DNA of 20,733 nt, taken from IMG/VR virus record IMGVR_UViG_3300021335_000115, positions 1 to 20,733 of that record; one strand, written 5' to 3'. Made by a program: the position numbers and the translations under genes. The stretch comes from a virus. Below, one piece after another: positions 14,657-20,733 of the stretch (position 1 is its first letter; every line of letters starts with the position of its first letter). The notes beneath the pieces were generated by a model that worked only from the letters and a program-made list of their open reading frames with translations, did not search any database and was not told the origin of the DNA.

Positions 14657-15192
14657 TGCCATATAATATATCTGTAGACTTTAAAGATAATCTTAGTCAA
14701 GGTAGTGTTGCTGCTTTGAACTTTGTAAACCCAACGGCATTTAAGTTAGTCATTGATTCACAAAAATATAAAAATGCACAGTTTATGGCCCAGACTATTG
14801 CTTTACCTGATATGTCTGTAACAGGAGCTGTGTTTAATACAAGAAACCGTAATATTGTAGAAGCTCCAGATAAAATCGAATATGGTCAATTTGATATGAC
14901 CTTTCTTATTGATGAGTATCTTCTCAACTATAAAGAATTACATGATTGGATGTTAGGTCTTGTGACTGAAGACGATCAAGGTGTTCGTAAAGAACGTGAT
15001 ATGACTTTACAAATTTTAAGTAGTCATAACAATGTAATATCTGAAATTCAGTTTACAAACGCAATTCCTGTTAACTTAAGCTCTTTACCGTTTGATGTTA
15101 AATCAACTGACGTAGAATATTTGACTGGCAATGTAACCTTCCAGTATAACTACTTTAAGTTCCTTACGAAAGGGTTTAACGGAGGCGTATAA
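14656..15192 (+). CDS. Tail-tube-fold structural protein (gp3-position)
   Basis: 178 aa. Visible layout parallels gp19: FMAQTIALPD (gp19 FMCKAAALPA), a central A-P-D-K-I-E-Y-G-Q-F-D-M-T-F-L-I-D strand pair, the helix ELHDWMLGLV (gp19 AFERWMNGIN), and the C-terminal IPVNLSSLPFDVKSTDVEYL followed by TFQYNYFKF (gp19 FPTNISQIELSYDTEN and VQYWE). I infer a tube-domain fold, so it should be a tail-tube-associated virion protein. My recollection is that marine T4-like phages often label the gene in this position gp3 (tail completion); a tube-initiator or baseplate-hub role like gp48/gp54 is the alternative. It is translated by TAATG coupling from the small gene before it. Its stop codon lies inside the next late promoter. 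Confidence 0.75.
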   Translation: MPYNISVDFKDNLSQGSVAALNFVNPTAFKLVIDSQKYKNAQFMAQTIALPDMSVTGAVFNTRNRNIVEAPDKIEYGQFDMTFLIDEYLLNYKELHDWMLGLVTEDDQGVRKERDMTLQILSSHNNVISEIQFTNAIPVNLSSLPFDVKSTDVEYLTGNVTFQYNYFKFLTKGFNGGV

Positions 15193-15195
15193 ATA
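15188..15195 (+). promoter_or_regulatory. T4-type late promoter before uvsY
   Basis: Exact TATAAATA that overlaps the TAA stop (15190-15192) of the preceding structural gene and lies 30 bases before the uvsY start. Expected transcript start near 15201. Confidence 0.77.
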
Positions 15196-15217
15196 ATTTT
15201 ACATAATGAGGTGAATG

Positions 15218-15661
15218 ATGAACTTAGATGATATATTTGAAATGTGGAAAAGGGACTCTCAAATTGACGAGAATAACCTAGATCAAGCCACGCTTGAGAA
15301 TGCTAAACTGCACTCAAAATACTTAGAACTACATTCCAATGCCAAACTACAAGTTAAGCGTAAAGAGCTTGCTTTCAAGATCTTGCTTAAAGACAAGTGG
15401 TTATGGTATAATGGAAAGATGACTCAAGAAGAAATGACAACTAAAGGTTGGAGTTTTGATCCACTTAATGGACTTAAAATATTGAAAGGTGAGATGGACT
15501 ACTACTATGATTCTGACAAAGAGATTCAAGAGGCACAGGCTACTATTGAGTACTGGAAAACGATTGAAGAGGCTTTGAAAGAAATTATGGATACTATAAA
15601 ATGGCGTCATCAATCTATCAAAAACATGATTGAATGGCGGAAGTTCACCTCAGGTGTCTAA
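15218..15661 (+). CDS. uvsY: Recombination mediator UvsY
   Basis: 147 aa (T4 UvsY 137 aa). It helps load the UvsX recombinase onto single-stranded DNA covered by gp32, starting recombination-dependent replication and repair. Recognised by MNLDDIFEMWKRDSQID (T4 begins MRLEDLQEELKKDVFID), the L-H-S-K-Y-L-E-L-H-S-N-A helix, the K-G-E-M-D-Y-Y-Y-D-S-D-K-E stretch, then TIEYWKTIEEALKEIMDTIK and a C-terminal helix ending EWRKF. Two adjacent ATGs exist (15215 and 15218); the second fits the family N-terminus and the GAGGTG site (15209-15213 region) better. The stop shares a base with the uvsW start (TAATG). Confidence 0.92.
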   Translation: MNLDDIFEMWKRDSQIDENNLDQATLENAKLHSKYLELHSNAKLQVKRKELAFKILLKDKWLWYNGKMTQEEMTTKGWSFDPLNGLKILKGEMDYYYDSDKEIQEAQATIEYWKTIEEALKEIMDTIKWRHQSIKNMIEWRKFTSGV

Positions 15662-17169
15662 TGCCCACAATTATTAAGATTAAGAAAAAGAATCATGCAA
15701 TGATTGTAGTTGATTCAGAACCAAGTGTTTTGAATGAGCTATCTGACTTCTTTACATTCTATGTTCCTGGATATAAGTTTATGCCAGCATATAAGAACAA
15801 AGTATGGGATGGAAAGATACGGTTGTTTGATATACGAACTCATGAACTGTATGCAGGTCTCTATAGGTATGTAAAAGAATTTGCAAATGCTGAAGGTAGA
15901 GATTATGCCATTGAGTTAGAGCATGATAATTATTATGGCTATCCAGAAACAACTGGTGAACCTGATATGAGTTTCTTAAATGACTATACAATTACTGGTA
16001 ACAAAGGCGAAAAGATTGAGCCAAGAGATTACCAGATTCGTGCTATAGAACACGGTTTAAGAACTAAATCGGCAATGTTGATATCGCCCACTGCATCTGG
16101 TAAGTCACTTATTATCTATTGTTTGATGCGTTGGTACTTAGAAAACCATGATAAGAAAGTGCTTATTGTAGTACCAACAACTTCTCTTGTTGAACAGATG
16201 TATTCTGATTTTGAAGCTTATAGTAAGTATGATGAGAATTTTGATAATAGTATTTGTCAAAGAATCTATTCTGGAGCACCCAAACATAACGATCCTTCAA
16301 GGGTTATTATATCGACTTGGCAATCAATTTACAAACTGCCTGGTACTTGGTTTTCACAATATGGTGCAGTATTTGGAGATGAGGCACACAACTTTAAAGC
16401 TAAATCATTGACCAGTATTCTTACAAAACTGAGAGATGCTGAATATAGATTTGGAACAACGGGTACTTTAGATGGAACACAAACTCATAAGCTAGTACTT
16501 GAAGGATTGTTTGGTCCTGCTTTCTATGTAACTACAACTAAAACTTTAATGGATAAAAATGATCTAGCTCAATTGGACATTAAGGTCTTATTATTGAAAT
16601 ATAAAGACGAGCACTGTCGTGTAGTGAATAAATATAAGTATCAGGACGAAATTGATTGGATTGTAAGATACGAAAACCGTAATAATTTTATTTCTAATTT
16701 AGCTTTAGATCAAGATGGTAACACGTTAGTTCTATTTCAATTTGTAGAGAAACATGGAAAACCTTTATACGACTTAATCTTAAAGAAAGCACATAAGAGA
16801 AGAAAAGTCTTTTATGTTTCTGGTGAAACCGATACTGACACAAGAGAACATGTACGCAAGATAACGGAGGAACAGAAAAATGCTATCATTGTCGCATCTT
16901 TGGGTACTTTTAGCACCGGTATCAATATTCGGAATTTACATAATATTATCTTTGCTTCACCATCGAAAAGCCAGATCAAAGTTCTTCAATCAATTGGACG
17001 AGGATTAAGGAAGAGTGATGATGGTAAGAATACCGTATTGTATGATATCGCAGACGACTTACATTGGAAGAGTTCCAAAAACTATACACTCTTACATGCG
17101 GCTGAGAGAATTAAAATATACACTAAAGAACAGTTTACTTTTAACATTATAGAGATCCCATTGCCATGA
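15661..17169 (+). CDS. uvsW: DNA/RNA helicase UvsW
   Basis: 502 aa, almost exactly T4 UvsW length (503). Superfamily 2 helicase that unwinds R-loops and branched DNA and remodels stalled forks, shifting replication from origins to recombination. Numbered from MPTIIKIKKK: Walker A SPTASGKS at 142-149, motif Ia VPTTSLVEQM at 171-180, DEAH at 240-243, motif III GTTGTL at 265-270, motif V ASLGTFSTGINI at 412-423, motif VI QSIGRGLRK at 443-451. The start at 15661 is chosen over an in-frame ATG at 15634 because it lies in a TAATG overlap with uvsY, has AGGTG four bases upstream, and MPTI matches the family start. The stop overlaps the next gene (ATGA). Confidence 0.95.
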   Translation: MPTIIKIKKKNHAMIVVDSEPSVLNELSDFFTFYVPGYKFMPAYKNKVWDGKIRLFDIRTHELYAGLYRYVKEFANAEGRDYAIELEHDNYYGYPETTGEPDMSFLNDYTITGNKGEKIEPRDYQIRAIEHGLRTKSAMLISPTASGKSLIIYCLMRWYLENHDKKVLIVVPTTSLVEQMYSDFEAYSKYDENFDNSICQRIYSGAPKHNDPSRVIISTWQSIYKLPGTWFSQYGAVFGDEAHNFKAKSLTSILTKLRDAEYRFGTTGTLDGTQTHKLVLEGLFGPAFYVTTTKTLMDKNDLAQLDIKVLLLKYKDEHCRVVNKYKYQDEIDWIVRYENRNNFISNLALDQDGNTLVLFQFVEKHGKPLYDLILKKAHKRRKVFYVSGETDTDTREHVRKITEEQKNAIIVASLGTFSTGINIRNLHNIIFASPSKSQIKVLQSIGRGLRKSDDGKNTVLYDIADDLHWKSSKNYTLLHAAERIKIYTKEQFTFNIIEIPLP

Positions 17170-17558
17170 CATACAGTTTAGACGATATCAATATTCAATT
17201 ATTCAAACTATCATCAGGAGATGAGATTATCTCTCTTGTATATGAAGAGCCTGGAGGTGTTCTTATTGGATTAGAAAGTCCACTTCTTCTTCATACGAAA
17301 GTAACTGCCGAAGCTCATTCATATGCATTTAGTGATTGGGCTCCAATGTCTAAGAATAGAGGTAAAATTAACCTTAACCCGACTCATGTCATATCTCAGT
17401 CAGAAGCAGATGATGAGATTAAAGAGCGATATATAAGAATGTGTTTACGGATGAGAGAAGATGAAATGGAACTAGAAGATGATCATCACGATCCTCTTAG
17501 AGATGAGCAACTAGAACAGTTCTCGAAATTAGTACCTAAGAAAGCTTCTATACACTGA
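17166..17558 (+). CDS. Putative Sm/Lsm-like protein
   Basis: 130 aa. Residues 8-80 read like an Sm fold: INIQLFKLSSGDEIISLVYE (bent strands with a G-D/E turn as in Sm1), GGVLIGLESPLLL, then a loop with FSDWAPMSK, and GKINLNPTHVISQSEAD resembling the closing Sm2-type strands. The remaining 50 residues are an acidic, helical tail (RMREDEMELEDDHHD). Small proteins with this pattern occur in marine T4-like phages; their function is not established. It could bind RNA, as Hfq/Lsm proteins do, or be a protein-only adaptor. It is translated by ATGA coupling from uvsW, so it should be co-expressed with the recombination genes. The fold call is by eye. Confidence 0.6.
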   Translation: MTYSLDDINIQLFKLSSGDEIISLVYEEPGGVLIGLESPLLLHTKVTAEAHSYAFSDWAPMSKNRGKINLNPTHVISQSEADDEIKERYIRMCLRMREDEMELEDDHHDPLRDEQLEQFSKLVPKKASIH

Positions 17559-17667
17559 CTGTGGGTATCCTCCCCTCCTCAGCCTACTCTCTTATTATAT
17601 CATACTTTTGGAGTTTTGTAAACCCCTAATTTCATTTATTTTCAATTTATTTTGCATAAAATATTCC
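17559..17667. other. Gene-free regulatory gap upstream of the early unit
   Basis: This is the left part of the longest gene-free interval in the window (17559-17731). It holds a pyrimidine run CCTCCCCTCCTC at 17569-17580, unusual in this AT-rich DNA, then the minus-strand promoter, then an AT-rich stretch up to the plus-strand promoter. No hairpin terminator for the uvsY-uvsW transcript is visible. Confidence 0.5.
17594..17622 (-). promoter_or_regulatory. Minus-strand sigma-70-type promoter
   Basis: Read on the minus strand: TTTACA (17622-17617), a 17-base spacer, then TATAAT (17599-17594) followed by AAGAG. The hexamers and spacing equal those of the plus-strand promoter nearby. Expected start is near 17587, running back into the 3' end of the Sm-like gene and uvsW. 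I see no open reading frame of useful length immediately behind it on that strand. Confidence 0.65.
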
Positions 17668-17696
17668 TTTACAAATGGATGAAATTGTGTTATAAT
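17668..17696 (+). promoter_or_regulatory. Sigma-70-type (early) promoter for the 55-47-46 unit
   Basis: TTTACA at 17668-17673, exactly 17 bases, then TATAAT at 17691-17696. The -35 differs from the TTGACA consensus at one base and the -10 matches exactly. Expected start is near 17703, about 30 bases before the first ATG. It would let unmodified host polymerase make the late sigma factor. Confidence 0.82.
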
Positions 17697-17731
17697 AATA
17701 GTATTAAAAATGAAATAAAGGATATAAACAT

Positions 17732-17929
17732 ATGGACATAAACTTACAAACTCACTATCGGGACTTTCAATCAATTATGGATACTGATCTTAAAATCAAA
17801 TACCTTAAAGATAACATGGATGATCTATCAACATATAACATTAACGTTCCTAATCTAATCAAAGGGTTTGAAACTAATCAATGGCCATGGAATCGTCCAA
17901 AACAACTAGGGGAATCTGAAACCGTATGA
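17732..17929 (+). CDS. Small protein of unknown function coupled to gene 55
   Basis: 65 aa, not recognised. Seen: a charged helical first half (TDLKIKYLKDNMDDLSTYNI) and a C-terminal part with VPNLIKGFETNQWPWNRPKQ, containing two tryptophans. No membrane segment or signal peptide. Expression is supported by a consensus sigma-70 promoter, AAAGGA at 17717-17722 ahead of the ATG, and an ATGA overlap with gene 55. As first gene of the early unit it might act with gp55, for example as an adaptor for host polymerase, but no similarity to T4 gp33 or AsiA is evident. Confidence 0.65.
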   Translation: MDINLQTHYRDFQSIMDTDLKIKYLKDNMDDLSTYNINVPNLIKGFETNQWPWNRPKQLGESETV

Positions 17930-18513
17930 AACCAAAACAAAAGCCACACTATGTAAATAATAAAGAGTTTTCACAATCTGTGGTTGACTATGTGAAACTC
18001 GTAAATGATGCACAGGAACAAGGGAAACCTTTACCTGTGGTAACTGATTATATTGCAACTTGCTTTCTAAAGATCGCACAGGGCTTGTCACACAAGGCCA
18101 ATTTTATTCGCTATACATATCGCGAAGAGATGGTAATGGACGCGGTAGAAAACTGTTTGAAAGCAATTACCAATTATAATATTGAAGCGGCTACTCGTAC
18201 TGGTAAGCCAAATGCATTTGCATACTTTACACAGATATGTTACTATGCATTCTTACGAAGACTTGCAAAGGAGAAGAAACAGCAAGACATTAAGTTTAAG
18301 TACATTGAAAAAGCTGGTATTGAAGATTTTATTATGGGTGCAGATACCGATAGTACTATTGACTCTACCACAAGAGCCTTTGTTGACCAACTAAGAGATC
18401 GTATTTCTGTAGTGCGCTCAAACGATGGTGCAATCAAAGAATTTGCAAAAGAAGAAAAGAAGAAAGAAAAGGCTCGCAAAGCGGAAGGCCTGGAACTCTT
18501 CATGGGAAACTAA
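17926..18513 (+). CDS. 55: Late-transcription sigma factor gp55
   Basis: 195 aa (T4 gp55 185 aa). Directs host core RNA polymerase to TATAAATA late promoters. Recognised by FIRYTYREEMVMDAVENCLK at residues 60-79 and NAFAYFTQICYYAFLRRLAK at 96-115, the sigma region 2-like core. The extreme C-terminus, EGLELFMGN, has the short hydrophobic ending that in T4 gp55 contacts the sliding clamp gp45. Six exact TATAAATA elements precede gene groups in this window, consistent with an active late system. The start is in an ATGA overlap with the small gene upstream; gene 47 begins directly after the stop. Confidence 0.93.
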   Translation: MKPKQKPHYVNNKEFSQSVVDYVKLVNDAQEQGKPLPVVTDYIATCFLKIAQGLSHKANFIRYTYREEMVMDAVENCLKAITNYNIEAATRTGKPNAFAYFTQICYYAFLRRLAKEKKQQDIKFKYIEKAGIEDFIMGADTDSTIDSTTRAFVDQLRDRISVVRSNDGAIKEFAKEEKKKEKARKAEGLELFMGN

Positions 18514-19575
18514 ATGAAAATAGCAGTCTTGAATGACACCCACGCTGGTGTTAGAAATAGCTCAGACATATTTCTTAATTATCAAAAGAAGTTTTACGAA
18601 GATCAGTTCTTTCCATATTTGAAAGAACATGGTATTACACAGATCCTGCATCTGGGTGATTACTATGATCACCGTAAGTTTATTAACTTCAAAACACAAA
18701 ACGAAAATAGAAAGATGTTCCTTGAACCTATGAGAGAAATGGGTATCACAATGGACATTATTCCAGGCAACCATGATGTATTCTATAAGAACACAAACGA
18801 CTTATGTTCCTTAAAAGAGCTTCTTGGTTACTATACAACTAACGTCAATATCATCATGAAGCCTACTGTAGTAGATTATGACGGTTTACGGATTGCATGC
18901 ATTCCATGGATCAATAATGAAAATTATGAATCTACTATGAAGTATCTTGCAAAGGTAGATGCTGATTGGGTAGGATCTCATTTAGAGCTTGAAGGCTTTG
19001 AAATGATGAGAGGCGTAACTAATACACATGGTATGAGTAAGAAAACGTTTAAACGATTTGAATGTGTTATGTCAGGTCACTTCCATACTAAATCAGCACA
19101 AGACAATATACATTACCTAGGTTCACAGTTTGAGTTTACATGGGCAGATGCCAGTGATCCTAAGTACTTTCATATTATCGATACTGAAGACCGCTCACTT
19201 ACACCTGTCAGAGTAAATCAAACTTTGTTCAAAAAAGTCCTTTACAATGACGACAAAATGGATTATAATAACTATAATTGCAATGAACTAATAGATAAGT
19301 TCGTTAAAGTTGTCGTAGTAAATAAGACAGATCACTTTATGTTTGATCGGTTTATTGACCGCATTCAGAGCATTGATCATCATGATTTGAAAATTGCAGA
19401 GACCTTTGACGAATATCTTGGTGAAAATGTAGTTGATGAAGGTATCTCTGTTGAAGATACTACTGAATTGTTAGACTCATATGTCGAAGCAGTTGAGACC
19501 GAGTTAGATAAGGAAAGGATGAAAGCCTTAATGAGAGGTCTATATGTTGAAGCACAAAATAGCGAGGTGCTATGA
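18514..19575 (+). CDS. 47: Recombination nuclease subunit gp47 (Mre11-like)
   Basis: 353 aa (T4 gp47 339 aa). Metal-dependent nuclease that resects double-strand ends with gp46, making single strands for UvsX-driven recombination. Calcineurin-like phosphoesterase motifs in order: NDTHAG (Asp8, His10), GDYYDHR at 48-54 (Asp49), GNHD at 85-88, SHLE (His156) and GHFH at 188-191. The C-terminal third is the usual variable, acidic region. The start directly follows the gene 55 stop, with GGGA six bases upstream. The stop overlaps gene 46 (ATGA), giving paired expression of the two subunits. Confidence 0.95.
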   Translation: MKIAVLNDTHAGVRNSSDIFLNYQKKFYEDQFFPYLKEHGITQILHLGDYYDHRKFINFKTQNENRKMFLEPMREMGITMDIIPGNHDVFYKNTNDLCSLKELLGYYTTNVNIIMKPTVVDYDGLRIACIPWINNENYESTMKYLAKVDADWVGSHLELEGFEMMRGVTNTHGMSKKTFKRFECVMSGHFHTKSAQDNIHYLGSQFEFTWADASDPKYFHIIDTEDRSLTPVRVNQTLFKKVLYNDDKMDYNNYNCNELIDKFVKVVVVNKTDHFMFDRFIDRIQSIDHHDLKIAETFDEYLGENVVDEGISVEDTTELLDSYVEAVETELDKERMKALMRGLYVEAQNSEVL

Positions 19576-20733
19576 TTAGATTTAAGTCAGTTCAGTGGAA
19601 GAACTTTCTTTCAACTGGTAATAATGTAACACGCATCGATTTGGTAAAGTCACCATCCACTCTTGTGGTTGGTCAGAATGGTGCTGGTAAGAGTACTTTA
19701 CTAGATGCACTTTCGTTTGGATTGTTTGGTAAACCTCACCGAGCGATCTCTAAAAATCAGCTAGTCAATACTATAAACAAGAAGCAGTGTATTGTTGAAG
19801 TTGAATTTGATGTTGGTGTACATAAGTTTAAGATCATTCGTGGTATTAGCCCTGGCAAGTTTGAGATTTGGCAGAATGGTAATATGATTAATCAATCATC
19901 AACTGCTCGTGATTATCAGAAGTTCCTTGAGACTAACATATTGAAATTAAACCATAAATCCTTCCATCAAATTGTAGTGCTTGGATCATCATCGTTTATC
20001 CCATTTATGCAGTTAAACTCTGGTAACCGTAGAGATGTTATTGAAGATCTATTAGACATTCAAGTATTCTCTAAGATGAATAGTATCCTTAAAGATAAGA
20101 TCTCTAAGAATAAAGAAGAGATCAATGATGCTAATTATCGTCTTGACTTAGCTAAAGAGAAAATTACCATGCAAAGAAAGTACATAAGGGATATTACTGA
20201 GATTAATGACGAAGTAATACGCGAGAAGGGAGTTCTGATTGAGCAGAATAGAGATGAATGGGTATCTTTACAATCAAGTAACACAGAATTGTTTAGCATA
20301 ATCGAAAAAGAAGAATCTCCTCTAAATAATAGTCTGTCAACCTTTCATGACAAAAAACAGTCTCTTTTAGGATACTCTGCTCAATTTAAGCAACAAATGC
20401 AGGGTGTAGTCAAGGATGCAAAGTTCTATGAGGACAATGAAAATTGCCCTACTTGTCAACAAACAATAAATGAAGATTTAAGGCAAAATAAGCTTAAAAG
20501 TGCTAAAAGTCGAGCTAAAGAATTACAAGAAGCTATGGATAAAATCTCTAGTGAAGGAGCTGAAGTAGAAAGTTCTATTGGTAATATCAATAACGAGTTA
20601 TCTAAGATCCGTGAGATGCATTCTACAATCAGTGCTAACAATATGGCTATTACTCGTTTACAAAAAGAGATCACTGCTTTAGAAGCTGATATAAATAAAC
20701 TTACTGGTAGTGAAGGAGATTTAGGTCAAGCTA
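19572..20733 (+). CDS. 46: Recombination nuclease subunit gp46 (Rad50/SMC-like), partial
   Basis: Open to the right edge; 387 residues are present of a protein that is about 560 aa in T4. ATPase partner of gp47. Seen: N-terminal IRFKSVQWKNFLSTGNN, Walker A GQNGAGKST at residues 34-42, LDALSFGLFG after it, GSSSFIPFMQLNSGNRRDVI around residue 140 (typical of Rad50/SbcC-like ATPases), then a long coiled coil interrupted by the zinc-hook motif CPTC at residues 292-295. The returning coiled coil runs to the window end; signature and Walker B motifs would lie beyond it. The start ATG is in an ATGA overlap with gene 47, with GAGGTG just upstream. Confidence 0.95.
   Translation, partial: MIRFKSVQWKNFLSTGNNVTRIDLVKSPSTLVVGQNGAGKSTLLDALSFGLFGKPHRAISKNQLVNTINKKQCIVEVEFDVGVHKFKIIRGISPGKFEIWQNGNMINQSSTARDYQKFLETNILKLNHKSFHQIVVLGSSSFIPFMQLNSGNRRDVIEDLLDIQVFSKMNSILKDKISKNKEEINDANYRLDLAKEKITMQRKYIRDITEINDEVIREKGVLIEQNRDEWVSLQSSNTELFSIIEKEESPLNNSLSTFHDKKQSLLGYSAQFKQQMQGVVKDAKFYEDNENCPTCQQTINEDLRQNKLKSAKSRAKELQEAMDKISSEGAEVESSIGNINNELSKIREMHSTISANNMAITRLQKEITALEADINKLTGSEGDLGQA

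Noticed and set aside
15634-15660. Longer UvsW start adding MAEVHLRCL
   Set aside because: It would overlap uvsY by 28 bases; the ATG at 15661 has a TAATG coupling, a spaced AGGTG site and the family-like N-terminus.
17723-17730. TATAAACA just before the 65-aa gene
   Set aside because: One mismatch, and the implied RNA start would lie after the ATG; the sigma-70-type promoter upstream explains expression.
20690-20697. Exact TATAAATA on the plus strand inside gene 46
   Set aside because: It falls within the coiled-coil codons, far from any start or stop codon; probably a chance match in AT-rich coding DNA.
1-20733. tRNA genes, CRISPR arrays, insertion sequences, integrase or attachment sites, homing endonucleases
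   Set aside because: Gaps between genes are mostly under 80 bases and none shows a cloverleaf, spaced repeats or mobile-element proteins; all long frames are accounted for by phage core genes.

Overview
The window is a dense stretch of a T4-like (myovirus) bacteriophage genome, with every recognised gene on the + strand. The diagnostic evidence is an almost unbroken run of T4-type virion genes in T4 order: neck gp13 and gp14, tail completion gp15, terminase gp16 and gp17, sheath gp18, tube gp19, portal gp20, prohead core gp67 and a gp68-position gene, protease gp21, scaffold gp22 and major capsid gp23. The recombination and late-transcription genes uvsY, uvsW, 55, 47 and 46 follow. Fibre genes of the style seen in marine T4-like phages, an Sm-like gene between uvsW and 55, and a second tube-like gene before uvsY point to the marine 'exo-T-even' branch that contains cyanophages and pelagiphages. 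No photosynthesis gene or other host marker is present, so the host is undetermined. The base composition is AT-rich. Shine-Dalgarno sites are of the normal Gram-negative type.

Layout. 1-2142: four small fibre or adhesin genes linked by ATGA stop/start overlaps; three share an N-terminal MSTL motif and end in different beta-rich domains. 2155-6786: late promoter and neck/terminase unit 13-14-15-16-17. 6799-9160: late promoter, sheath and tube. 9167-10734: late promoter, a leader hairpin and the portal gene. 10740-14399: late promoter, the head assembly genes 67-(68)-21-22-23 and a strong intrinsic terminator. 14405-15192: late promoter, a small unknown gene and a tube-fold protein. 15188-17558: late promoter, uvsY, uvsW and an Sm-like gene. 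17559-17731: a regulatory gap with two divergent sigma-70-type promoters. 17732-20733: an early-type unit with a small unknown gene, the late sigma factor 55 and the recombination nuclease 47/46, the last cut by the window end.

How it works together: the sigma-70-type promoter at 17668-17696 would let host RNA polymerase make gp55. gp55, loaded with the phage sliding clamp, then recognises the TATAAATA elements, of which six lie in front of gene groups here. These give the head, neck, tail and packaging proteins. UvsY, UvsW and gp46/47 carry out the recombination-dependent replication that supplies concatemers to gp16/gp17, which pump DNA through the gp20 portal into the gp23 head.

The main unexpected observations are: (i) a 9-bp perfect inverted repeat at gene 13 whose left arm lies inside the late promoter and whose right arm abuts the start codon, an arrangement that could hide the start only in read-through mRNA; (ii) a perfect TTTACA-17-TATAAT promoter on the minus strand at 17594-17622, facing back into the plus-strand genes with no ORF behind it; and (iii) a fibre-gene cassette with conserved junctions.
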